Origin: Steromphala cineraria
Taxonomy: Eukaryota; Mollusca; Gastropoda; Trochida; Trochidae
NCBI GenBank assembly: GCA_916613615.1
Contig: OU744730.1
Location: 34,519,315-34,583,314, forward strand
Length of the DNA: 64,000 bases
Direction of reading: 5' to 3'
Part shown: in pieces, positions 45,950 through 59,400 of the stretch
How positions within the stretch are numbered: position 1 is the stretch's first letter
Layout: each line of letters starts with the position of its first letter
Notes under the pieces: generated by a model
The model's database searches: none
What the model saw: the letters and a program-made list of their open reading frames with translations, nothing else
What the model was told of the DNA's origin: nothing
Program-made: the position numbers and the translations under genes

Positions 45950-48900
45950 TAGCTAGTCTCAGATGATCGTTCTTGCGAGTGGTCAAAGGAAACATTCTAG
46001 AGTGCTAGTTTTGAACAGACATACCATGTTGTTTAAATAAACCTTTTTTATATTTGTAACAAAAACAAATACTGTGATCAATGTGAATGAGAAACTCTTT
46101 GATTTGATGGAGTCTAAACGTTTTCGATGGTGTCATCTTATCTAGACATAATGACTTTCTGTAAGGTATGATTTTAGCTATTAGTACAGTGATGAAACGA
46201 AGGTACCAAGTTGCAATTATGAAGTAAAGCTAGATCATGGTGCACATCAATTTGTCAAACGTGAAGAGAATCTTATCTAAAGCAGACAGACCATGATAGC
46301 TTCTACACATTCAATAAAACTAAACAGCTTTCATGTAGTTATCATTTGGAATTTAAAATTTGAGCTGTTTTGGCTTTATTTCACCATATGTTGCATTTTG
46401 GTTGTATCAGAGCCAAATTGTATTTCATAAAAACCAGCAAGTGTGTCAGACTTCATCAAAGTAGAGTGTACTTGCACTGGTTATGGGCCTGCTTTCACTG
46501 TTTGTCATTACCTGGTCACGTGGCACTACATAACAGTTGTAGACTGGAATGTTATACTCTGATACTCAGACCATAGCTGCCTAGAAGGTTATTGTGTTTG
46601 CATTGCTATAAAAGAGTAGTCCATTCATTGGTTTACTCAACCATGCTGTCAAACTCAAAGCATTGTTATATTCATAACAATAATGTTAAGTCTTCCTCGA
46701 GTTGTAGCGATTTATTTTTAATCCATCATGATATTGTAATAAGCATGATCTGATAAACTTATGTTGTATGTCTTGAAGTTAAAGTCAGAAAACAATTAAA
46801 CTGAAACAGAAGGGGAAACAGCTTGGTCTTCCAAGATGAGACATATCTGGAGAATACCAGGAATATATTTACTATGTATTTAGTACATATAACATGAATT
46901 TGTAATTGTCTCTTGCCCTGATTAGTAGAATATTCAGCTCCATTCGTCTGTCCATATGTATGTACATAGGTACATTGTCTTGTTTTTGTTAACATTATAT
47001 CTTATCAACCGCTGCACTTGCTACCAGTTTTCATATGGGGAATATGCAGACACCAGTTGAGTTTAGTGACTGATACCTAAATTTTAAGGTCACTATATAA
47101 GAATATGACCACCATCTAGAGTCTTATAACACAAGACACCAGTCTAATTTGTTTCAAGTTCTTGAAATAATGTTCGTGCAGTATCTTACACTGCACCTTG
47201 AGGATTCAAATTTGATACCAGTCTTCTTATTAGGATAAATAATTAAATAGACACCAGTTGATTTTGGCGACCATGACCATATCTTTAAGGTCACTATGAG
47301 ACCTTGACGACCAGTTTTTGAAACCTTAGCTCAGTTTCTTGTAAACCGCATCATGTCATCTTCAAATGTGGTTACAGACTTCAATTGAGCTGTGACCTTG
47401 ACCTTATTTTCAGGTCCCTCATGTTAGCTCATATTTTGATCGTTGGGTGGAACATGGTCACTTTTGTGACAATACTTGAATACAAATATTCATTTCCTTC
47501 TTTTTTATCAGATTTATATCCATAAAAAGCGCGACATACTGGTAAGGGAATAAGCAGCATGGATTAATTCATGGGATTCTTTTCGTATTTGCACATTTTG
47601 TCAGCATAGAAATATTTAACTTTGACCTTCATCAGAACTATATGTGCTCTTTTTCATTTCATTTTTTCCTGCATCAAAGCTCCTCTAAGGAAAGACGCAG
47701 GGGCCAGATATTGGCGTTATTGAGATTATTTGAACATGTCAAAGCGAAGCTATGAAGAATTCAGTATGGCAACCTGTATGTTACATTACACTAGATTATT
47801 CCTCAGGTAGCCAGGTGTAGAACTGAGGTAATATTGTAGACCTTTCACCATAAGAGACTGCATGTGAAGCTTGTATGTTGAATATCCCAACTTTACTGAA
47901 ATGTTCTGTTTATCTTGTAAAAACGTCAAGATGTTGTGAAGATGGTTACCTGATGTAAAGTCTTACTGTCAGACATGTAGGTCTTATTCACCCATGAAAT
48001 ACATGTACCGGTATGTCCAGAAGGTTCAGCTGGCCCTCCATGCTTCAGTTGACATGTTACCTTCTCTCCTTCCTCTTCAGTATTCAATTGATAATCAGCA
48101 AAGTTCTAGGAAAAGTATGTCACCACAATGATAATTACCTGTTATTTCTTACTCTTGCCAAAACTTTTCAAGAGATTCAATCAACATTTTAACCCAAAAA
48201 AAAGGAATGCTATTTTTAAACTGTTATTATATATTTGGTGCTCTAACTCAATTAAAATCAATTTGAATAATTCCTTAATTTTTCACATAGTTGACATGCT
48301 TGAATATGATTGTTTTTTAATGATAAAATTGTTTATGAAAGACTGCTCATTGATTGTTTGGTACCACATAAACCAGATACGTAGCTGGCAGGTTATTTTT
48401 GCTGTCAAAATGCAATATTATTTTTGTTAATAAAATCATATTTTTGTTTATGGACTCAATGGTTTACCTCAAATGATGAACTGCACCAAGTGCATGCAAT
48501 CAAAACATATTTTATGAATCATTTGTAAATATTTGTTGGTACTGTGATTGTTAGCCAAAGCTTTCTATAGATTGTGGTGCCCCTTTCCGTAGTCAGAACA
48601 GACATGAAAAGTAGAAGTCAAAGAAACATATTGTTTGTGGTTGTAGTGGAGAATCAACTGATAGTGAAATGTGAAGTCAGAGGCTAAGGTCTAGTTGTTC
48701 ATGGGGGGCTTCATCTCACTTGAACCTCACGTAGATACCTTACACACTAGCACAATATCAGTCTGCAGACAAATGAATTTTGTCAATATTTAAATATAAT
48801 ATTCATTCCATTTTCGTTCATTTGTTCTCTCTTTGCTTTATCTTTTCTAGTTGAATATGAAAATTAATGAGTGAGCTGAATGAAAGGCATTTTGAAGTTA

Positions 48901-51900
48901 AGAAACTGTATTTGTCTCCTGTCTCCTGTAACAATGCTTATCAATCCCAACAAATAGTCTTTGGAATTGCCTTTCTCTGACTGAAACTTAAGTAAAGTTA
49001 TGTTCAAAGTTCTGGGAGCGACTTCCGAGATTTCTTTCTTTCATTGAATGGGTGTGCAATAATCTTTGAAGCAAATAACCATCAACAGGGCACCACAATC
49101 AAGAGGTTGCTTTATTGAAGATTACAAACATAATTGGGATGTAGTTGTTCATAATCATGTATAGAATAAATCATTCCATTATCTTTATCGTCCTATCTTT
49201 ATCACAATGGTATTGGAAAGGAAGAAGTATTCATGGTTATGGTTACAGACATTTATCATCCTGGAGTTGATTCTGTTGGAACCATGGCAGCCCTTTTTGT
49301 AGAGTCAACTGGCTTCTTTATCTTACCTCATTTGGTAGGAACCATATGACCCTGGTTGCAAGTTTCATGACCTTATATTATATATCACCTATACATACAT
49401 GCAATAATTCAAAATAATAAAAGGTGTCATGAAACAATCAGGTTGAGCCTACAGTGAATTAAGAGAATAGTTGAGAAATTTTACTCATAAATTGCAGAGG
49501 GATGAGAATTCATAACGAAAAGAAAAACTTGGCTCCTGCAAAGATCCCCGGAACATGACAGTTATGATATCTTGTTGCACAGCATTGTGGCTTTACCATT
49601 GATAAAACTGGTCATGTGACCTAGTCATATTTTACCATGTTATACATGATCATGAGCTTCCCTTGTAACAAGTACAACATAGTGCCAATAGTCATCTCCC
49701 CTGCCCCAATATTATTATATATATACATTAAAGTCATGGATACTGATATAAGAAACTTCCCATTCAAATTAAAGGTTGATGCCACCTAAGTCATAAGACT
49801 TGCTCACCCACAGCAATGAACACTTTCTAACAGCAAGGTTAACAAAATTAAAACAGAAAACCTTTCTATTAGTTTCGATGGAGGACATCACTGACAGGTT
49901 ATTGAACTCTAAAACCAACCTGTACATTCTGCAGTGATGCCTGGGTTTTTTCTCTGACTCTGACACTAAGAGACTCACTCGCCCCTTCTCAACAGTCCGC
50001 AATGACAATAACAGAGGGCCTTGGTCCCTTCACATCAAACTAGGAATGCCTGCATTAATCATTATTTTGATTTTTCAGGTCTACCAAATTGAAAATTGAA
50101 ACGCTACCAAAAACATAATCATATAAAAACAACCACTACTCACAAAAGAGAGTTAGGCATAGCATAGTTACAAATGGCATCCTTCAAGCAAATTTTATAA
50201 ATCTAAGATATTTTCAATGTAACTCACTGTCATGGATTTATTTCTTAACGTATATTTATTGAATGACACAGGAAAACAAGCAAAAAAAGCTTATTTTCAT
50301 GTTCCTATATTGTCCAGTCAAGGAGATTTAAAATTTATATTTTTAAAAGGCTGAAGAATGTGCCGATGCTAGACGGCCCGTCTGGAAGCGGTTATGATCA
50401 AGGTAACAAGGTGGATCTACTTGACAAAACAGGAACAAAAAAAGTTGATATAAACTAAGGGAGACGAAAAAAACATCTACAACTGCAAAAGATACCAAAA
50501 GAAAGTAAACTAATATGGAAACTTATGGATCTATGAATGACAAGTGTATGCATGTGACTTTAGTAATCACGGAAATAGAAATAAAATGCTTTTTGCCGAT
50601 TAATTCTTTAATTGGAACTAACTGGATATTTGTATCCTAAATATTCATTCACAATGGTTTTTCCCAACTTTTGTTTCAGACAGTTTTCGTAAAATCCTCC
50701 GAAATATATGAATTTACACGCCCCAAAATTATTTCAAAGTCGAAATGTATGTTTCTGATACAAGCTATAGTATGTAAATGATCGGTAATCTCAGTACCGT
50801 CCCATAAAATATATTGTTTAATGTACAATAATTTTATTTCTTATGTCCTCTACTATTCATATCTTATAAAATTTAAAAGTTCATAAAATAATTGAAAAAA
50901 CACTGTGGTTTCCTTTAAGCTACAGACATAAACGTGTGTTACAAACTACTATTCTTACGAGTTCATTCATAACTTTAGTTGTCAATTGCAGAGTTGCTGT
51001 GGTAACGCACGTGCAACTGCAAGTTCAAGTGAAAAGAGCGTTGCAGGTTTGTTGTCACACGCATTTCTGAGAGTGAAATAGCTATAGCAGGTTTTGAAAT
51101 GTATTGAAAATATGAAAATTTTGGGAAGTTTTACCTGAACAAAGGCAACTTAAAATATATTTTTGCAATGATTTCTTAAGGCCTAGTTGGGAAAAACTTA
51201 GTTATTTGAACATCTGTAAGAATTACTTACATTAGTCGAATAATAAAAAAAATAAACGCCAAAAACCATTTTATTTCTATTTCCGTGAGTACTTTAACTG
51301 TTGTAGTACAAGACTCAAAACTAGACTTCTCTAGATCTACGAGTCTTCTTGCACACATTGTCAAGGTCTCATTATTCTTCTCTATCTTTGCTTTGAGATA
51401 AAAACACATTGGATTATAATTGTATTCACTTTTCTTGTTGAATTAACATTTGAAAACAATTTGTGCAACATGCAGGAAGATGCAAGTATTCAGTCAAATC
51501 ATTGCAAAATAAATATTTTTTATATAAGTTTTATCATCATGTTCAGAACATTTCAGATTTGGTATACAAGAATATCAAACATATATTGCATGACTGTTGA
51601 CATAAAATAGTTCTCTGTTTATGTACATTAGTTAAATGTTCAAATTATGTGCATCATTCATTCATAAATGGCAGAATAACAGGTTTTAAAATTGATTTGA
51701 AGAATTCCTTCACTGCTACACACAGCCACTCATACTAAATGTAAAGAATGACAATGTAACAGTTTAAGTAACTTACAAAGCACAGGTTATCAATTCAGCT
51801 GAAGGACATTACACCTATCAAGTTGCTGTCGATGTGTTGGAACTTTCACAAGAAATGATCTGAAAAAGGCAAAGAATGTGTGGCCCTTATTATTGGAGTC

Positions 51901-53122
51901 TGTCCACAACATATCTGAACTCATCAGGTTCTGGAGAAAGGGACAAGAACAAGTCTCTGCAACTAACACAGCAATTTCCCCAGCTGATCATGAGATATTA
52001 TCCTTATTATTTGAAATATTATCCTTGTCATATCAATGGGAGTTCAAAAAGTAACATGATGACCTTGAAAAAAAGTCAAAGTCACCATAATAAACAATTG
52101 TCTGCATAAATTGTCAATGTAGGATGTCAACAAAGACTTGGGTTGCAGCATTTCATTAGAAAATTTCCCAAAGTGCTGTGGTGATCTTTGAAATAAGTTC
52201 AATAAATTACTAAATACCATTTATTGAAAAATGCATGAAAGAAATCCAGATCCAATCTAAACATATTTGACAATTTTAATCTTTCAACATAATATAGTAA
52301 AAATCATGTTGGGCTACAAAGCCTCTGGCTCTATTTCAATATTATGGTGAGTAACATCTTTTGGAAATTATTATAAAATTCATAAGATAAAATAATGGAA
52401 TGTGGTATTTCATTTGTAAGTTTGTACCCTTTGAAGTGTCTTAACTTCACCTTGAGGCAAAGTTTAAAGTTGCAGCTCGGTACTGAGATAAGAAATAGTC
52501 AATAAGGCTGAATATCACAGTCAACATAAGTCTTTCATAACATTCACATCCATAAATCAACAAAATAGCTCAAAGTTTCATCCATATCACAGGCAAAAAC
52601 ACTCTGTATTACCAGGAAATATTTGAACTCAATTGTATATGTACAAATACATCATAAAGTGCCTACATGATTTCATATCTCTCTCAAGTTGCATCGTAGG
52701 CCAAATATATGACCATTTATAGTTTTCATAAAACAGGTTGTCACCCTTACATTACCATGTGCAATAGCTATTGTTGCTTGTCACATTTCAATTAGAGCTG
52801 CTTATATAACTTATTTACCACTATCAACTCTAATCTTTGTCGTTTTGATAAATCTGTAATTGCATCTTGGTTACAAAACCTTGTCAGCCACATCACATCT
52901 GAAAGAGAGCTCAATAATTTAGTCTCTAAACCGAACCCATAACAATTCAAATGGGAGTTTAAGTAACAGTAAGTTCTCATCAATTTATCATCAACACCCT
53001 TGAAAATGTGATCAACATCACCAGGAAAAAAAACAAGAGTGTCAATTTAATTTCTGTGATTCCAATTTGTGAATATGAAGGCTTCATTTTGCATGGTAAT
53101 CAGCTTTTCACAGGGTATATTA
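45950..53122. other. Intergenic region between the tail-to-tail genes DTNBP1 and FBXO31
   Basis: AT-rich, no recognised coding sequence. Two degenerate stretches, about 47040-47480 and 51880-52200, carry tgaccttga / aaggtca words and look like relics of the pearl/HINE-type repeats seen further right. Confidence 0.6.
46036..46041 (+). promoter_or_regulatory. Polyadenylation signal of DTNBP1
   Basis: A canonical AATAAA lies 87 nt after the stop codon, followed by a T-rich stretch. It is the first such hexamer after the stop. Confidence 0.6.
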
Positions 53123-53128
53123 TTTATT
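53123..53128 (-). promoter_or_regulatory. Candidate polyadenylation signal of FBXO31
   Basis: TTTATT on the plus strand reads AATAAA on the minus strand, 118 nt after the FBXO31 stop codon. Confidence 0.45.
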
Positions 53129-53245
53129 CCTCCTCCACACGGTTCAAGACTACAGTGCAGGCACTCTTCTTTCCTGCCATGTTGGGGAGAGGTGCTGCAG
53201 CCCCGTGTAGTGGAGTAGTGGAGTAGAGCCAGCAGTGCCGTCTGG

Positions 53246-53402
53246 TCAGGCTTCCAGGACGGACACTCTGTGGTACATGCTGAATGATCTCAGCTCCAGC
53301 CACAAGAACCCAAACCTGTCCTCGTCAAACACTACAAAATGTCCTGATGACATCGACGGGTTCGTGAAACCATGGCCCGCTATCTGGCCCTGACCATGAA
53401 AT
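53246..53402 (-). CDS. FBXO31: FBXO31 terminal exon
   Basis: Acceptor ttggtttcag ends at 53403. Encodes [40 protein letters not shown] and [11 protein letters not shown], then stop TGA. The C-terminal FDEDRFGF block is diagnostic of FBXO31. Confidence 0.94.
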
Positions 53403-56400
53403 CTGAAACCAAAAAGTTTTCAAATTTTAAACAGTAATCTTGATCGAGTAACAATTTACCTTGTTTGGGATCACATCAATCAGTGGATTCCAATATATCT
53501 AGCTGTCCTGACTATAAGACATTTGGGAACTCCTTATGCATTCAACATAAGCTGTATCATTCAAAATTCTAGACTGAAAGGGGCTGTCATGTACATATTT
53601 AAAAGGGTTTGTAGGCAAAGGTAGAGAGATAATTCCATGGATGCATGGTAACTCACAGTCAAGTTTCACTGCCATGTCTGTCTATGTTTTAGAGAAGGAT
53701 GCATTACTGCAAAACTTTTAATGAAGTTTAGAGAAAGAGAAATACTTCAGGACCTTGTTCCACTAAGTTCCCTTTAATAGTGAGCTTGTGGGTTTGAAAC
53801 CATCTGAGTGATCAGTGAAAGGAGCACTTGACATCTCAAACATGAATGAAATTAACATATTTTCATTTCCATCCTACAAAGATGATATCTTGATATTTTG
53901 AGATTCCTAGAACCAATGGTTTCTGGATATTAGATGAAAGAAGATTTGAGGGCAGACACCTTGGGAGGTAATAAGCAAATTTGTGCCTGTATGATGTCAT
54001 AAAGAAGTAACTCTTAATATTTCAGCTTTGGAGGCCTGATGAGCTAAAATTGATATTGGATTGTGAATGGAATCTCTTCCTCCGGTTTTCTTTAATCAAA
54101 ATATAATATATTAACTCCTGATGATAAAAGTATACCGAAAGGATAAAGAAACACCCCACTTAAAAAGTGATTCATGACATGTTTCATAGAAAAGAGAAAC
54201 AGGTTTGGGGATGATTATCTGATGTCAAAACATGTTCAAATTAATTTTGCACATTATTTTAGATGCCAAACGTTTTGACAAATTGTTTTGTCATAAATCA
54301 TGTAAATGCTCATGCTAAGAAACACCATGGCTTGCCACTGAAGGCCGAAAACTGGTTTATGATTTAAATAGAAAACCATCATATTTCAGTCATTTGATGT
54401 CATATTTGGTTTCCAAATGTTGTGAAAGGAACACTGCTTTATCTTAAATAGTTTCTGAAAAGATTTGATACCCTCGAACAGAGTCCAGAAACACAGAACA
54501 AAGGCAATAACTGTTCAAAAAAATAATTTCACTTGACTGATTTTCAATCTCCATCAAGGTATTGATAACTCAAAGTTTAGTTATTTTATCTTATGTAGTT
54601 TCAACTCTGACCTCAGACACACAGACAGACGGAGCCCATATATATCTCTCTTCAACGTATTGGCAGGGGGGAAATAAAAAATTCCTAGAGTTTGTGACAG
54701 GTAAAATGTTTTGGGCAATCATGGCAACATTACTCCAACGTGAAAGTGAAGCAAACAGTAATTTGGAAGATCCGGCGGCGGAAACTGCACAAAACCTGAT
54801 AGCAGCCCCGTCCTTAGACGGGGCTGCTAATTATCAATAATTATCAATAAATTCAAAATGTCACCGAATTCTTAATCATCTTGAGAATACATGACTGGCA
54901 AATGCTACCAAAGGTGCTGTAGAATGCAAATATCATCACCAAGATCCAATTTTTGCATGAGATAGCACTCATTATTGATTTAAAGTGATTCATTTTCATG
55001 TTGAAGAAGACTACATACAAAATGCATGAATCACAGCAAAGACATACAACTCATGTGCTTTAGTTAATTACCTGAGCCAATTTTAATACAGATTTTGCAA
55101 GATTGTTAACAATCCAAAAGAAACTGTATATAACACAAAACCAATGAAACAATGACTTCTCAAATTGATTTGCGTTTTAATACAGTTCACATTATAGTGC
55201 AACCATAAACAAATATTTGAAGAAATAACTGTGTGACTCTTTCAGGTTTTATGATGTATATGAAATTTTGGACAATGACATTTCTTTTTCCTTTTAGCAT
55301 ACATTACAAATATTGCAATAAAGTAATATTTTTATACTTATATTGACCATAAGACACAATGTTGATTCTCTTTATCCCCTACTCTATGAAGGATATGTAT
55401 ATAACACAGATATCACCTGGCTCTGCAAGTGTTGGGGGGTGTGTGGTACCGCTCGAAGCAGTCATGAGGGACGTGGAAGGGCTGGCGAGGGAGCTGACGG
55501 AGGGGTTGGTCAGGGGGCAGGTCCGGGATGTCGATCTCCTCCAGCAGTTGTACACTCCTCTGTTGGTCTCCCGTCAGGATCATGGGCCGACTCATGTCCA
55601 CATACAGGCTCACCTTACCTGCTGGCACATTCGGGTCACCCTGCAACACACACAGTGTGGTCAAATGGAGGCTTTTCATCAAACCTGGATTGTCAACAAG
55701 TTAATAGAACATAAATTTATACTTGAAAATGTTTTTACAAGTAAAAACCGATATTTCCCCCATACAGCATTTCAGCTGAATTCTGTTCTTGAAAAATTCC
55801 CTGAATTTTGTTCTAGAAAAATTCCCTATTGTTTTTTAAACTCAAAAACCATATTTGTTCTATAAAATAATATATACTGTAAGTTTTGGTTATATTTATG
55901 AAACTAACCCTTCCTTACATAATGACAAAGTCCAAACTGTTGCCATGGATACACACAAATAATAAAAAAGATACAATGGCTCTGTAGCTCATCAAGCTTC
56001 ATCTTTAATTTTCCTTTAAGGAGACACAGAGTATGTTGATAGGATCACATATGTCAAATTTTGAAATTGATGTTATTACATCGGGAACCACTAACTGTTA
56101 CTGAAAATAACAAGTTAAAGGTCAATCAGTACATTAGAGCGAAAATACGGCCATTCAAAGTCAGGTTTTTTGATCGAAAACCGGACAATGTGGCTCGAGT
56201 GGCGCGCGCAAATTCGCCAAACGTAATTTCGAAACCTTGTCATAAGCTGACAGGAGGACATATTCGATTCGATAGTGTTTATTAGGTATTGTAACTAATA
56301 GGTAGATTATTTGGATTCATAATTTCGAATAATAAACATATTTGAGATGTTTTCTGGATTTTTCCATAAAATCAAGCATTTTAGAGATATTATGCATAAA

Positions 56401-59400
56401 GGGATATACTTGCAAGTCCAGTGATGTGATATGAACTTCAATCAGCATATCAGATATTTTGTAGCTTATCAAAACCAAATAAAATTTTAAGAACGATACT
56501 CTGTGTCACTTTAAGGTGTTGCCAATGTGGTTCCAACCTTCCTAGGGCCACAGGGTCACCAAATTTCCTCATTCTATGCCTTGTGCTTCTTGAGAAGAAG
56601 ATGCAAAAAGCTATACATTTCAATATTCACTAGTCAAGTCAAGATTTCAGCTTTCTACGCCTTTTTGGTTCTGGAGAAAAAGACGAAAATAGGTTTTAAG
56701 GGCATAGCCCTTTTGGCACCCTGTAACGGCCACAGGGTCACCAAATCTTCAGCTTTTTCCAAGCATTTTTGTTCTGGAGAAGAAGCTTAAAATAGGTTTT
56801 TAGGGCTTAGCCCTGGGGCCCTTAAACCCATGGGTCACATGCTCACCAAAGTAACAAATCATAATCCCAACTAGTCAAGGAGTCTGTACACATGATTGAA
56901 GCTTTCTACACTTTCTACACCTAAGCTACAATTTATAATCCCCACACAAAGTTTCAGCTTTCTAGGCCTTATGGTTCTGGAGAAGAAGCTGAAAATATGT
57001 ATTAGGGTGTGGCACCTGTGACCCTTATTAGGGGCCACAGGGCCACCAAAGCTACATTTTTTAATCATCACTAGCCAAGGAGTCCAGCTTTCTAGGTCTA
57101 ATGGTTCTGGAGAAGAGGTCGAAATTCCACAAAGTTTACGGTCAGACGGACGCTGGACACCATGCCATGCCATAAGCCCATCGGGCCTTACAGGCCAGAT
57201 GAGCTTAAAAAGGTTTAAAGGGTGTGGCACCTGAGGCCCTTTTTAGGGGTCACAGGGTCACCAGAGTAATAAACTACAATCCTCACTTTTCAGGGAATCT
57301 GTACATAACATTTCAGCTTCCGACACCTTTTTGTTCTGGAGAAATAGTCGAATGAGGTTTTTAGGGCATGGCCATTATTGAGGGTCAAAGGGTCAGCAAA
57401 GTTGCAATTTATAATCTTCACTAGTCAAGGAGTCTGTACACAAAATTTCAGCTTTCTTCACCTTTTGGTTCTAGAGGAGAAGTGACGATTGGTCAAAAAG
57501 TTTCAGAGTTATGTTCCGGAAACTAACTATCCCATGATTAAAGTCAAAATGGCCATTATCATTAACAGCAGAACATGCAGCGCAGTTTAGGTACAAATGC
57601 ATGTATCTAAAGAATGACCTTTAACCTGGAAATCAGATATTTATCACAATACAACTGTGGTATTTGAGATTTTTCAAAACTCCTATAAATGATGCCTTCC
57701 AATTAAAAACAAGCAAGAAAGTGAGCATGGCTCACTTATATCCCGACCGTGCATCCCTGACCTACTAAATTACTCTTTACAACCCATAACTTAGACATCC
57801 CTTTATCCAGACCATTAGTAAATGTTTCTTGCATAGCATTTGACCAACCCAATACGTCAACCCTAAAAAAAAAAAAAATGAAACAAATGAATGAGTGTAT
57901 TTTTTGCAATTGGTCCGATTCTCCCATAAAACGACTATTATTATGCCTTTCATCTCTTCCAATAAGGTAAACGACATGTGCAAGATTTAAAAGATATGGA
58001 TAAACTGTTTTTCTGCAATTAGTAGGACAAATTCTGATATTTTTAAACAACTACCGTAAGAAACACAGAAATTTTGAAAAAAATACAAAATAAACACAAT
58101 TACCTGGAAATTGGCATTGCATCCCTCCGAGTGGGGTAGAAAACATGTGCAAAGTTTGAAAACAATCGGCTGATTAGTTTTTCCATAATAGATCGGACAA
58201 ATTCTGATGAAGGAATATGACTAAGTCAAAACAGTGAAATCCGTAAAAGTTAAAAAAATGAAAGAAATTGGTTGTAATTTGGCACTGCACCTCTCCTAGT
58301 AAGAAAGAAGACATGTGCAAAATTTGAAAACAATCGGATGAATAGTTTTTCCTTAATAGGTCGGACAAAAATGTCCTCGGATGGACGGACGGAAATGCTG
58401 GTACTACTGTATACCCTCAACCATTGGTCGGAGTCGTAATTAAAATAAGCAATTTCACTTTCAAGCTGTACGTTTCAGAGCACTTACATTCCAAATTGCC
58501 TGATTGGTAAGAATCATTATTCACATATAGCGTCCTACACAAGAGAGGATGCCAGCTCACCGTGATCTTGAGTCCCTCTGCCCGTCTGCCCTCATCAAGG
58601 TAGGAGAGTTGGATGATTTCGATGCCGTGCCCCCCGTAGTTTCCTTTGAAAAGTCCTTCCTGTATGAGGCGATCAGGGGAGGTAACCATGTCTGGCAGTC
58701 GGCTCAGAGGATAGGAGCACCTGGAAGTTGTCCTTCATGCAATGTTTCACTGAATACATTCTGAACATACTGCGCAAATCTTTAGATTGTCATTAGCTGA
58801 AGTAAATCTTGCTTCATGTCAGCTTTCAAAAAACATTTGTTAAACTCATTTCAATACAGCTTCCATCATAACTGGGAAAGTCAAAAATACTTTTGTCGCT
58901 ATGTTTTTGTTCACCAAGAAAACCATTTATGCACAAATCGTTTAACCTTTAACGTTTCATTGATGAAACCTTTCCAGAATTTGAATATGAATTCTGCACC
59001 AGTGCAGTTGGAAATTGCTCTACAGTCTATAGGACTATAGTCTTACAGGATTGCACAAGGTGCAGTTAGAAATGCATGTCTTATCCTACTTTCTAGACAC
59101 TTAGTTATCAATATGACAAAGAAACAGGGAACAATCAAAGTGTTGGCCTTCTTCTAGAGGTTTGTGCTTGGAAATGTCTCTTATTATGTAGGGGTAACAG
59201 GGTTTTGGTTGATTACTTGTTAAAACCCAATTCACCTGCAGGATGTTTCTTGTTAGAAATAATGCCTACTTTAGACAGTACAATCCCTGCACATAAATTG
59301 GACTTCTGAATGTGTTTTTATCCCCATGGAAGATGCCGGATGTGACTAGTTGTGCTTGTTGCGATTTTGTATATTTTGAGTAATTTAAATTCAGTTTGTA

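Noticed and set aside
54562..54840. 92-codon plus-strand frame ending at a hairpin
   Set aside because: No recognisable domain, lies in an FBXO31 intron and runs through a likely repeat end.
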